23,387 bases of DNA from SGZJ01 sp949372955 (GTDB lineage: Bacteria > Bacteroidota > Bacteroidia > Flavobacteriales > Flavobacteriaceae), in assembly GCA_949372955.1 (NCBI GenBank), contig CASIAX010000007.1:1-23387 (forward strand), in the 5' to 3' direction. Below the pieces are notes generated by a model that was given only the letters and a program-made list of their open reading frames with translations, was not told the origin of the DNA and did no database searches. Positions within the stretch are counted from its first letter, which is position 1. Every line of letters starts with the position of its first letter. The translations under genes and the position numbers were made by a program. Shown here in pieces: positions 16,873-23,387 of the stretch.

Positions 16873-17988
16873 TTATAGTCCAGCTTTCATTGCTTCCCAT
16901 TTCTCGTTGATTTCATCTTGGTTATCTGCCCAGAAATCAGGATTCATAAGGATATATTTTTTTGTGTTTTGAGGTGCTGTAGGCATGTGTTGTACCATGC
17001 TTGTTTTACCATCTTTAAACCATGGCTCTCCAGCATCTATAATAGCAATTGAAGACTTTCTCCAAGGAGCGTAAGCAATATACTTAGCACTTCCAGCTAA
17101 ACCTTCAGTACTTGTCATTTCTCTAAGTACTTTCATAGCGTCTGCTTGGTTAGGTCCACCTTTAACTAGAGCAAAATACTCATAGTCAAGAATTTGTCCA
17201 TCCCATACTTGTACAAGAGGAGTTCCTTCCATTTGCGCATTAAAGAATCTACCATTCCAACCAGTTGCCATTACTACTTCACCATTAGCAAGTAATTCAG
17301 GCGGCTGAGCTCCAGCATTCCAGAATACACATCCACCATTTGGATCAGTACAAAGATCTGTAATCATCTTCATTGCTCTGTCAACTCCACCGTCAGCTTC
17401 AAGCTTTCTGTAAGTTAAGTCAGAACCTTTACCAGGGTTTACACCGGCTGCAGTTATAGCAATCTCTAAGTTAGACATTGCACCTTTGTAAATTGCTCTT
17501 TTACCAGGAAATTTTGCTGTGTTGAAAAAGTCTTTTAATGTTGTTGGTTTTTTGTCACCAATTGTTGAGTCATTGTAAGCATAGTTCCAAGAGTAAAGAA
17601 TATTTCCTACAGCACATTTAGAAGGCATGCTTGTAAAGAAGTCTTCACTTGCTGGTGTTCCATCTGGAGCAGGTGAGAAGTCTTTGTCGAAGTCAAATTC
17701 AACAAAAATACCTTCGTCACATCCAATGATAGTGTCTTTTGCGTACACATCAATGATGTCCCAAGTGATTTTTCCAGCTTCTTTTTGAGCTTTAATTTCT
17801 GATAATCCACCAGTGTAGTCTACCCAATTAACAGGTATTCCTAATTTAGCAGCAGTTGGATCGCCGTACCCTAGTTTTTGACTTTCAGTATAAGCACCAC
17901 CCCAAGACACTACAGTAACTGCAAATGCTGAAGTTGTGATAGAAAGTACAAAAGATAGAGCAAGTAATAGTTTACTTAATTTTTTCAT
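16873..17988 (-). CDS. potD: Periplasmic solute-binding protein of a PotD-type ABC importer
   Basis: This subunit captures the substrate in the periplasm and delivers it to the permeases. The 371 residues begin with a Sec signal peptide (K-K-L-S-K, hydrophobic core about 7-20, cleavage after A-F-A at 23). The mature chain opens with V-T-V-V-S-W-G-G-A-Y, typical of the spermidine/putrescine-binding group (SBP_bac_8-like fold). Aromatic residues in W-N-A-G, W-N-G-R and W-D-G line the likely pocket, but I cannot map the polyamine-binding acids of E. coli PotD with confidence. The gene has one of the two best ribosome-binding sites in the window (AGGAGAG), a candidate promoter of its own and a terminator right after it, all suggesting high expression. 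The substrate is uncertain. Confidence 0.87.
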   Translation of the reverse strand: MKKLSKLLLALSFVLSITTSAFAVTVVSWGGAYTESQKLGYGDPTAAKLGIPVNWVDYTGGLSEIKAQKEAGKITWDIIDVYAKDTIIGCDEGIFVEFDFDKDFSPAPDGTPASEDFFTSMPSKCAVGNILYSWNYAYNDSTIGDKKPTTLKDFFNTAKFPGKRAIYKGAMSNLEIAITAAGVNPGKGSDLTYRKLEADGGVDRAMKMITDLCTDPNGGCVFWNAGAQPPELLANGEVVMATGWNGRFFNAQMEGTPLVQVWDGQILDYEYFALVKGGPNQADAMKVLREMTSTEGLAGSAKYIAYAPWRKSSIAIIDAGEPWFKDGKTSMVQHMPTAPQNTKKYILMNPDFWADNQDEINEKWEAMKAGL

Positions 17989-17991
17989 TTT

Positions 17992-17998
17992 CTCTCCT
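17992..17998 (-). promoter_or_regulatory. Strong Shine-Dalgarno sequence for the binding-protein gene
   Basis: AGGAGAG on the minus strand lies 3 bp before the A that precedes the ATG at 17988, within normal spacing. It supports that start and stands out because most genes here lack any clear ribosome-binding site. Confidence 0.8.
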
Positions 17999-18002
17999 AT
18001 TT

Positions 18003-18014
18003 AACGTTAACGTT
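18003..18014. promoter_or_regulatory. Perfect 12-bp palindrome in the binding-protein leader, operator candidate
   Basis: AACGTTAACGTT is its own reverse complement and equals two copies of AACGTT. It lies just upstream of the Shine-Dalgarno sequence and just downstream of the predicted transcription start, a position suited to a repressor. It could also act as an RNA hairpin element. No regulator gene is in the window. Confidence 0.45.
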
Positions 18015-18032
18015 GTTATTTTATAAAGTGAA

Positions 18033-18061
18033 AGTAAAACAATATAGGTACGTTTAGTCAA
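18033..18061 (-). promoter_or_regulatory. Candidate promoter for the binding-protein gene
   Basis: In the 132-bp gap after the ATPase gene, TTGACT (18061-18056) and TTTACT (18038-18033) are spaced by exactly 17 bp on the minus strand. The -35 matches consensus at five of six positions, the -10 at four. A separate TATAAA lies at 18025-18020 but has no good -35 partner. Transcription would start near 18025, placing the palindrome at about +12 to +23. Confidence 0.45.
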
Positions 18062-18120
18062 CAGCCAATTATGTCTAATTTGCCTTTATTTATTTGTATT
18101 TTTTGGAAAATTTTTAAAGA

Positions 18121-19209
18121 TTATTTTGGGTCTAAAGCTCTGCAATCAATACTGTTCCAGCCAATATTAAGCACATTACCTTTTTTAAGGTCTAATCTTG
18201 CTGTGCTATTTGGTACTTTAAGGATAAATTCTTTGTTTCCCAATAAATTAACTCTAAGTCTTGTGTGGTCACCGTGATAAATTATTTCTTCAATTTTACC
18301 CTTATGATTATTATCCATTTTGTCTGTAGGATCTATAATTGCTCTTTCAGGTCTTAGTGAAACTTTAGTCTTATCGCCTTTTGCTTTTACAGCAACTGGG
18401 TTTGCTAAAATTTCTGTACCATCTTCTAATTTTACTTTACATTTATCCCCTGAAATATCTGAAACTTGACCTAAAAACTTATTATTTTCTCCAATGAACT
18501 CGGCAACAAAAGAATTAACTGGTTTTTCATACAATTCATCAGGACTTGATAACTGCTGAACTTTACCATCATTAAAAACTGCAATTCTATTTGACATTGT
18601 TAACGCTTCAGTTTGATCATGAGTTACATAAACAACTGTTACACCAATGCTTTCATGAATGTGTTTAATTTCATATTGCATACTCTCTCTTAAATTTTTA
18701 TCTAACGCTCCAAGTGGTTCATCCATCAACACTACTTGAGGATCAAACACTAATGATCTTGCCACAGCAACACGTTGTTGTTGTCCACCAGATAATTGCA
18801 TAGGCATTCTTGCTTCAAAACCGTGAAGTGAAACCATTGATAAAGCTTTATCAATTTTTTTATCAGCTTCATCTTTTGGAATTTTTCTAACTCTTAACGG
18901 AAAAGCTAAGTTTTCATAAACAGTCATGTGGGGGAATAAAGCGTAGTTTTGAAACACCATTCCAATTCCTCTTTTGTGAGGTGGAATATTTGAAATAACC
19001 TTACCATCTAGATAAATTTCTCCATTAGTTGGAGTTTCAAATCCTGCCAACATCATAAGACAAGTTGTTTTACCAGAACCTGAGGGTCCTAACATTGTTA
19101 CAAACTCACCTTCTTCAATATCTAGATTTAACCCTTTAACGACTAATGTTTTGCCGTCATAGCTTTTATCTACATTGTCAAATTTTACGAATTCTTTATT
19201 TTTTGTCAT
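18121..19209 (-). CDS. potA: ABC importer ATPase, PotA type
   Basis: This cytoplasmic subunit hydrolyses ATP to drive the importer. In 362 residues all motifs are present: Walker A G-P-S-G-S-G-K-T at 41-48, Q-loop Q87 in V-F-Q-N-Y, signature L-S-G-G-Q-Q-Q at 139-145, Walker B V-V-L-M-D-E-P at 159-165, and switch H197 in V-T-H-D-Q. A C-terminal TOBE-type regulatory domain follows from about residue 240, as in PotA and other CUT1/POPT importers. It is the first transporter gene after the DoeA-like gene, 58 bp downstream of it on the same strand, so the transporter appears joined to those catabolic genes. The order ATPase, binding protein, permease, permease differs from E. coli potABCD. Confidence 0.92.
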   Translation of the reverse strand: MTKNKEFVKFDNVDKSYDGKTLVVKGLNLDIEEGEFVTMLGPSGSGKTTCLMMLAGFETPTNGEIYLDGKVISNIPPHKRGIGMVFQNYALFPHMTVYENLAFPLRVRKIPKDEADKKIDKALSMVSLHGFEARMPMQLSGGQQQRVAVARSLVFDPQVVLMDEPLGALDKNLRESMQYEIKHIHESIGVTVVYVTHDQTEALTMSNRIAVFNDGKVQQLSSPDELYEKPVNSFVAEFIGENNKFLGQVSDISGDKCKVKLEDGTEILANPVAVKAKGDKTKVSLRPERAIIDPTDKMDNNHKGKIEEIIYHGDHTRLRVNLLGNKEFILKVPNSTARLDLKKGNVLNIGWNSIDCRALDPK

Positions 19210-19267
19210 ATTTTTAAAGTGAATTTAAAACATTTGTTGACTTATTTATCAAGTTTTTTTATTTCAA

Positions 19268-20435
19268 TTATTTAATGTGCAGATCTTTTGAAAAATTACA
19301 AAATAACTCACATCCTTTGTCGGTTATTCGAATTGCTTCTGATGCTTCAACACCCCATTCTCCAAATTGCATTACTGCAATCATATGAAATGTAACATTT
19401 GGCTCTAAAATAGTCATATCACCTTTTGATATATTTAAGAGTATGCTCACCCCAATCAGGTGGATAACCAATTCCTATTGAATAACCAGTTCTAGAGGTT
19501 TTTTCTATTCCATATTTATCTAGAATTTTCCAAAAAGCTTGCGCAACATCATCTGCTGTTTGTCCAGGTTTTGCAGCATCTATTCCAGCTTGAAGTGCCT
19601 CATTTGTTTTATTCATAGTATCAATTTTCATTTGATCAGGTTTTCCAAGTAAAACTGTTCTAGCCATTGGGCAATGGTACCTTTGATAAGCACCTGAAAG
19701 TTCAATAATTGTAGCCTCACCCTCAACAAACTTATCTTGTGTTGCTGTTAAATGTGATGCTGAAGTCCCTTTTCCTGTTGGAAGTAGTGTTGCAATACTT
19801 GAATATTCACCACCAAACTCTGGGGTTCCATAAAATAATGCTTTTTGAATTTCACCTACGGCATCACACTGCCTGACACCTGGATTTATCACATCAATTG
19901 CTGTTTGCATTCCCTTTTGAGAAATTATTGCTGCAGATTTCATAAGTTCTATTTCAGCATTAGATTTAACAACACGAGCCCAATTAACTAATCTTTCAGA
20001 ATCTTTTAGCTTAACATTTGGTAACCCTTGTTTCATTTTTTCATAACAATAAGCTGTAAAATAATGACTATCCATTTCCAAACCTATTGTAAGTTTATCC
20101 CATTTTCTCTCTTTTATAATTTCTACTAAATTATCATAAGGGTGCACTGGCCAAGTATGAATATATTTTTCATCATAAACTAAAATATTTTCATTTTTTA
20201 AATAAGTTTTTATATAAGCTCCACCTGAGTCTTGCTTTCTAACCCAGCATAATGGTTCATCAGCATTCACATGAACAATTACAGCTTGAGCATAATAAAA
20301 TGACCAAGCATCATAACCAGTTAAATAGTTCATATTTGCTGTATCACTAGAGATTAATAGTTCTATGCCTTTTTCTTGCATTGCACTTTGAACTTTTTTT
20401 AACCTTGCTTTGTATTCTTCTTTGCTAAAATTCAT
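19268..20435 (-). pseudogene. doeA: DoeA/EutD-like ectoine hydrolase family (M24 fold), single-base frameshift
   Basis: DoeA/EutD opens the ectoine ring by hydrolysis to N-acetyl-diaminobutyrate. The first frame gives 338 residues from M-N-F-S-K-E-E and ends soon after Y-P-P-D-W-G-E-H-T-L. A second frame continues with N-I-S-K-G-D-M-T-I-L-E-P and ends at 19268. One extra A (minus strand; the TTT at 19434-19436 on plus) joins them, restoring 388 residues, the family's usual length. Family hallmarks are Y-L-T-G-Y-D-A-W-S-F, L-L-P-T-G-K, E245 in I-I-E-L-S-G and Y-P-P-D-W-G-E. The Asp/His metal ligands of true M24 peptidases are not at their usual places, as in creatinase and ectoine hydrolase. 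Codons after the shift are well preserved, so this is either a sequencing error or a very recent mutation. It lies 5 bp after the EutA-like gene. Confidence 0.82.
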
Positions 20436-20440
20436 ATAGT

Positions 20441-21184
20441 TTAACTATTAAATAATTTTCCAAAACCGTCAATCTTTTCTTTATAATTAATTGCATTAAG
20501 AGAATCCCAGATTAAAGTTTGATTGCTTGATAGAACAACTTTATTTAGTTTTTTTTCTAACTTATCAATTATAGATAATACTGGTAAAGCCGTACACGAA
20601 ACAAATAACGCCTCACTATCTGCAAGATCTATTTTTGACAAGACATCAAATAAATGATCCTCATCAACTTTTCCAATATCTAAATCAGAATCAATATCAA
20701 AATAAGTTAAAGAATTAACGTTAATATTTTCTTTTTTAAAGTAATCAACCACAGAGTCATTTATTGTTTTTGTATAAGGTGTAAAAATAGATATTTTATT
20801 AATACCTAATTTATTTAATGCTTTAATAGCTGCAGTTATTGGTGTTGTTACCTTTGCTTCTGGTTTAGCCAAATTTACTTTTTCTTTTATCACATCATAC
20901 CCAGCTGCAACTGTTCCAGACGTACAACCATACGCTACACAATCTATTTTTTGATCTGGCAAAATATCTTTTGTAACATCGGTAATGTCATCTGACATTT
21001 TAGCTAACGTTTCATTGGTTAATGGATTGTAGCAATGAATTCTATTTACATAGAGATCAATGTCTCTTCCATAGATCACATTATTAAAATCCTTTTCAAT
21101 TCTAAAATCACTACCTAGCGTTATAAGACCAATTCTTGGGTTAGATTTTGAAATGTATTTTGGCTCAACCTTGTTTAATTTCAT
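20441..21184 (-). CDS. eutA: EutA-like protein, Asp/Glu racemase / maleate isomerase superfamily
   Basis: This 247-residue cytoplasmic protein has the two active-site cysteines of the superfamily: C87 in V-A-Y-G-C-T-S-G and C197 in F-V-S-C-T-A-L-P. The N-terminal stretch R-I-G-L-I-T-L-G-S-D and V-N-R-I-H-C-Y-N-P resemble EutA, the ectoine-utilisation protein found beside doeA/eutD in other proteobacteria, whose exact reaction is not settled. Relatives include maleate isomerase, hydantoin racemase and arylmalonate decarboxylase, so chemistry at a carbon next to a carboxylate is likely. The gene heads the minus-strand run that contains the DoeA-like hydrolase and the importer. Pairing with DoeA is what favours EutA over the alternatives. 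Confidence 0.75.
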   Translation of the reverse strand: MKLNKVEPKYISKSNPRIGLITLGSDFRIEKDFNNVIYGRDIDLYVNRIHCYNPLTNETLAKMSDDITDVTKDILPDQKIDCVAYGCTSGTVAAGYDVIKEKVNLAKPEAKVTTPITAAIKALNKLGINKISIFTPYTKTINDSVVDYFKKENINVNSLTYFDIDSDLDIGKVDEDHLFDVLSKIDLADSEALFVSCTALPVLSIIDKLEKKLNKVVLSSNQTLIWDSLNAINYKEKIDGFGKLFNS

Positions 21185-21208
21185 AAATTACCTGTAATAT
21201 TTTGATTA

Positions 21209-21237
21209 AATATATATTGAATAAGGAGTCTAGTTAA
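21209..21237 (-). promoter_or_regulatory. Candidate promoter of the EutA-importer operon
   Basis: On the minus strand TTAACT (21237-21232) is followed after 17 bp by TATATT (21214-21209). The -35 matches at four positions and the -10 at five. It predicts a start near 21202 and a leader of about 18 bases before the ATG at 21184, which is preceded by a weak AGGT. Confidence 0.45.
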
Positions 21238-21321
21238 AATAGAGTTTAACAAAAGCGTACATAACTCGTCGTTACTTAAGGTTTAAACGGTACTAAAGAA
21301 TACGAAAGTGGGATCAGTCGT

Positions 21322-21346
21322 CTTTAAATTTAATTATTTAAGGAGG
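21322..21346 (+). promoter_or_regulatory. Strong Shine-Dalgarno for the monooxygenase gene, partly inside a weak hairpin
   Basis: AAGGAGG at 21340-21346 is the best ribosome-binding site in the window and fixes the start at 21352. CTTTAAAT (21322-21329) can pair with ATTTAAGG (21336-21343), with one G-U pair, covering the first four bases of the site. The stem is nearly all A-U and may be meaningless, but it could tune translation. Confidence 0.5.
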
Positions 21347-21351
21347 TTTGA

Positions 21352-22518
21352 ATGAAATTTGGATATTTTTGTAACACTACTAACTGGGATCATAAACCAT
21401 ACGATCAATTATTAAATGAAACCCAAGAAATCACAACTTACTGTGATGAAAATAATTGGGACTCTATTTGGTATACAGAGCATCACTTCAATCATGAAGG
21501 AATGGAATCTTGTACAAACCCTTTAATGATGGGTGTGGATGCAGCCGCAAGAACAAAACAAATTAGAATTGGTCAAGCTTGCAATGTAATTACCTTTCAT
21601 AACCCCATCCGTCTTGCAGAAGACATAGCTTTACTAGACCAATTATCAGGTGGAAGAGTTGATGTTGGTATTGGTAGAGGAATATATGGAAGAGAAGCTA
21701 TCAATATGAACAAAGAGGCTGACTTAAAAGATCAGGCAAAAAATTTTAGATTGTTTGATGAATCTTTAACCATAATGAAAAAGGCTTGGACAGAAGAATT
21801 TTTTAGTCATCAAGGTGAATTTTATAACTACCCTACTCCTGGTTTTACTTGGCAACATGACATGAGTCCTCCTAGTGAAAAGTTTTTAGATACAAAAACA
21901 AGTGAAATAAAAAAAATTAGTGTTGTTCCAAAACCAAAACAACAACCACATCCACCAATATGGCAAGTTGTTGATGGAGCACGATCAATTGAATGGGCAG
22001 CACAAAATGGATTAAATACAATAATGTGGATACCTACTGTTAAAGCTTTAAAGAAAAGATTTGAAATTTATAGAGATGCAAAATCTAAAGCAGAAAATAG
22101 AGATGTTCCACTAGGAGAAGGTGTATCTTTAGTTAGAGATATGTTTGTTGCTGAAACTATGGAAGAAGCAGAAAAAATGGCTGGTGAACATATTATTAAT
22201 TATATGAAATGGGTTTGTCATTGGAGAGGATTAGGTAATCATATGGATCCAGATGAAGAGTTACCAGAAACAAAACATAAATTAGATTTACTTAATTATG
22301 ATTTTTTACATAAAAGAAATTTATTATTTGGAACACCAGAATATGTGGTTAATAAAATAAATGAATTAAAATCTGAATTAAATTTACAAAATCTTCAAGT
22401 ATGGTCTAACTTTCCTGGTATAGAGCATGATGCTTGCATGAGAAGTATAAAACTGTTTAATGATGAGGTAATACCAAAAATTAATTTAGATAATTCAAAT
22501 ATAGAAAAGGCTAGCTAA
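21352..22518 (+). CDS. Luciferase-like (LLM class) flavin-dependent monooxygenase
   Basis: Members use reduced flavin from a separate reductase and O2 to oxygenate small organics, sometimes opening rings (RutA) or cleaving C-S or C-N bonds. This 388-residue protein shows the TIM-barrel family pattern: M-K-F-G-Y-F start, W-Y-T-E-H-H-F with H44/H45 (about 40-46), S-G-G-R-V-D-V-G-I-G-R-G near residue 100, and a C-terminal segment L-F-G-T-P-E-Y-V that usually ends the flavin site. No membrane or signal sequence is present. It has the strongest ribosome-binding site of the window and overlaps the DUF1185 gene by one base (TAATG). No flavin reductase is seen up to the right edge. The substrate is unknown; neighbours suggest a nitrogenous compound. 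Confidence 0.88.
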   Translation: MKFGYFCNTTNWDHKPYDQLLNETQEITTYCDENNWDSIWYTEHHFNHEGMESCTNPLMMGVDAAARTKQIRIGQACNVITFHNPIRLAEDIALLDQLSGGRVDVGIGRGIYGREAINMNKEADLKDQAKNFRLFDESLTIMKKAWTEEFFSHQGEFYNYPTPGFTWQHDMSPPSEKFLDTKTSEIKKISVVPKPKQQPHPPIWQVVDGARSIEWAAQNGLNTIMWIPTVKALKKRFEIYRDAKSKAENRDVPLGEGVSLVRDMFVAETMEEAEKMAGEHIINYMKWVCHWRGLGNHMDPDEELPETKHKLDLLNYDFLHKRNLLFGTPEYVVNKINELKSELNLQNLQVWSNFPGIEHDACMRSIKLFNDEVIPKINLDNSNIEKAS

Positions 22519-23106
22519 TGAAACTTGAATTAAGAAAATTTGCAAAATTTGTTGATAAAACTTTTATTGAAGGTGGTAAGGAAGCTAAAGAACCTGTTTT
22601 ACTAGTTTCAGTTGCTGCTGTATTTAAAAATCCATGGCATGGAAAAGGTTTTGTTGAAGACTTAAAACCAATCATTTTAGATTTAGCTCCCAAATTAGGT
22701 ACTATTCTAGTCTCTGAATTAATAAAAGAAATGGGCTCTCCTGAAAAAATTTTAGCTTATGGTAAGGCTGGTACAGTCGGACTTAATGGTGAAATTGAAC
22801 ATGCATCAGCATTTATTCACACTTTAAGATTTGGAAATAAATTTAGAGATGCTGTTGGTGGAACATCTTATTTAAGTTTCACGAACACAAGAAGTCCCGC
22901 TGGTTCTAAAATGTCAATTCCGATGATGCATAAAACAGATTCTGGTCTAAGGCCTTATTATCTTAACACATGAATTTACTATACATGATGCTCCTTTTGA
23001 TGATGAAATCGTTATTGCTATCGGTGGAGCCTCAAGTGGTAGAGCTCATGCTAGAACAGGAGATCGTTATCAAGATATGAAAGAAATGGGACTAGACCCT
23101 AAGTAA
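22518..23106 (+). pseudogene. DUF1185 'amino acid synthesis' family protein, single-base frameshift
   Basis: The first frame runs 151 residues from M-K-L-E-L-R-K-F and stops at a TGA (22971-22973) after R-P-Y-Y-L-N-T. The next frame continues with T-H-E-F-T-I-H-D-A-P-F-D-D-E-I-V and a G-R-A-H-A-R-T-G-D segment, ending at TAA 23104-23106. Removing one A from the AA at 22965-22966 joins them as Y-Y-L-T-H-E-F, giving 195 residues, the normal size for DUF1185 (PF06684). Known structures of this family show a chorismate-mutase-like fold; its reaction is not established. The gene is coupled to the monooxygenase by TAATG and is followed after 4 bp by the alpha/beta hydrolase. Preserved coding sense after the shift points to a sequencing error or very recent mutation. 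Confidence 0.8.
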
Positions 23107-23110
23107 TTAG

Positions 23111-23387
23111 ATGTCTCAAAATTTTGACCCAAATCAAAATTATTATTCATTTATTGATAATAATACAGATCCATTAGTATTCATTCATGGTGTTGGACTA
23201 GATCATAGAATGTGGGAGCCTCAAATTAAATCTTTAAATGATCATTCAATAATTACTTATGACTTGTTAGGTCATGGAAGAACTCCTTATGGTAAAGGGG
23301 AAGTTACTTTGAATGATTTTTCAAACCAATTAGATGGTTTATTACAATTTTTGAAAATAGATAAGATTAATCTAATTGGATTCTCTC
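23111..23387 (+). CDS. Alpha/beta-fold hydrolase, 3' end cut by the window
   Basis: An ATG at 23111, 4 bp after the DUF1185 stop, opens a frame to the right edge (92 residues seen of an expected 250 or so). The fragment shows the oxyanion-hole motif H26-G-V-G, the strand and loop Y-D-L-L-G-H-G-R-T (50-58), and the start of the nucleophile elbow G90-F-S, where S92 would be the catalytic serine of a G-x-S-x-G motif. The acid and histidine of the triad lie beyond the window. Relatives include enol-lactone, ester and amide hydrolases. Placed behind a monooxygenase, hydrolysis of an oxygenated or ring-opened intermediate is a reasonable guess. Confidence 0.82.
   Translation, partial: MSQNFDPNQNYYSFIDNNTDPLVFIHGVGLDHRMWEPQIKSLNDHSIITYDLLGHGRTPYGKGEVTLNDFSNQLDGLLQFLKIDKINLIGFS

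Larger units (their letters stand above)
21185..21351. promoter_or_regulatory. Shared divergent regulatory region of two catabolic operons
   Basis: This is the longest gene-free stretch in the window (167 bp). It separates the EutA-importer run (minus) from the monooxygenase run (plus). Two abutting palindromes, CTTAAG (21275-21280) and GTTTAAAC (21281-21288), lie near its middle and are an operator candidate. A weak TTGAAT/TAGAGT pair with 17 bp spacing (from 21217) could drive the plus side with a leader of about 100 bases. I see no match to a riboswitch I know. Confidence 0.5.

Noticed and set aside
17607..17810. A 67-codon open frame on the minus strand in another frame of the binding-protein gene
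   Set aside because: It lies wholly within a well-supported gene on the same strand and has a Lys/Leu-rich translation typical of an out-of-frame reading.
19210..19267. T-run with a TTGA/TCAA repeat between the DoeA-like and ATPase genes
   Set aside because: The stem is only 4 bp, and the T-run lies on the plus strand, where no gene ends; likely chance in A/T-rich DNA.
19268..20435. Annotation as two separate genes or as an Xaa-Pro aminopeptidase
   Set aside because: The two frames join seamlessly into one DoeA-like protein by removing one base, and the metallopeptidase ligands are not at their usual places.
21241..21340. Possible riboswitch in the leader of the monooxygenase gene
   Set aside because: I could not match glycine, SAM-II/SAM-V or guanidine-II consensus features, and no stable GC-containing stem is visible; only low-confidence operator and hairpin candidates are kept.

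Overview
The window is very AT-rich, with intergenic gaps of mostly 0-60 bp, many start/stop overlaps, few Shine-Dalgarno sequences and long A/T homopolymers. Together with the gene content (AcnA, BamB/YfgM-like pair, PotABCD-type importer, DoeA/EutA-type catabolic genes) this suggests a streamlined marine alphaproteobacterium of the SAR11/Pelagibacterales type. That assignment is inferred from composition and gene content, not from a phylogenetic marker. I see no rRNA, tRNA, mobile element or CRISPR array. No gene-free stretch exceeds 300 bases; the longest is 167 bp (21185-21351).

Layout. (1) 1-6046, minus strand: a tight run read from csaA through a LysE-type exporter, aconitase acnA, a YfgM-like membrane protein, a BamB-like lipoprotein and a small cupin to a gene cut by the left edge; all gaps are 5 bp or less. 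(2) 6074-9699: argE (plus) faces an aldehyde dehydrogenase/agmatinase-family pair (minus), which looks like guanidino-compound or polyamine metabolism. (3) 9737-12408, plus: a secreted HExxH zinc-peptidase candidate, a membrane-anchored cyclophilin, and a 402-residue, almost wholly charged helical protein. (4) 12405-21184, minus: an EutA-like protein, a DoeA/EutD-like hydrolase (one-base frameshift), an ABC importer in the order ATPase, binding protein, permease, permease, then a two-domain beta-oxidation enzyme. A strong hairpin terminator lies between the binding protein and the permeases. (5) 21352-23387, plus: a divergent run of a luciferase-like monooxygenase, a DUF1185 protein (also one-base frameshifted) and an alpha/beta hydrolase cut by the right edge.

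Working together: regions 4 and 5 share a 167-bp divergent promoter region and read as an uptake-and-breakdown module for a small nitrogenous, possibly cyclic, organic compound. The M24 enzyme resembles ectoine hydrolase and its neighbour resembles EutA, but DoeB, EutB and EutC are not in the window. The flavin-type monooxygenase, DUF1185 protein and hydrolase on the other arm are not part of the textbook ectoine pathway. The substrate is therefore open, and this module is the most promising candidate here for an undescribed pathway. Both frameshifts are single extra A/T bases in otherwise well-preserved genes, so sequencing or assembly error is as likely as real decay.
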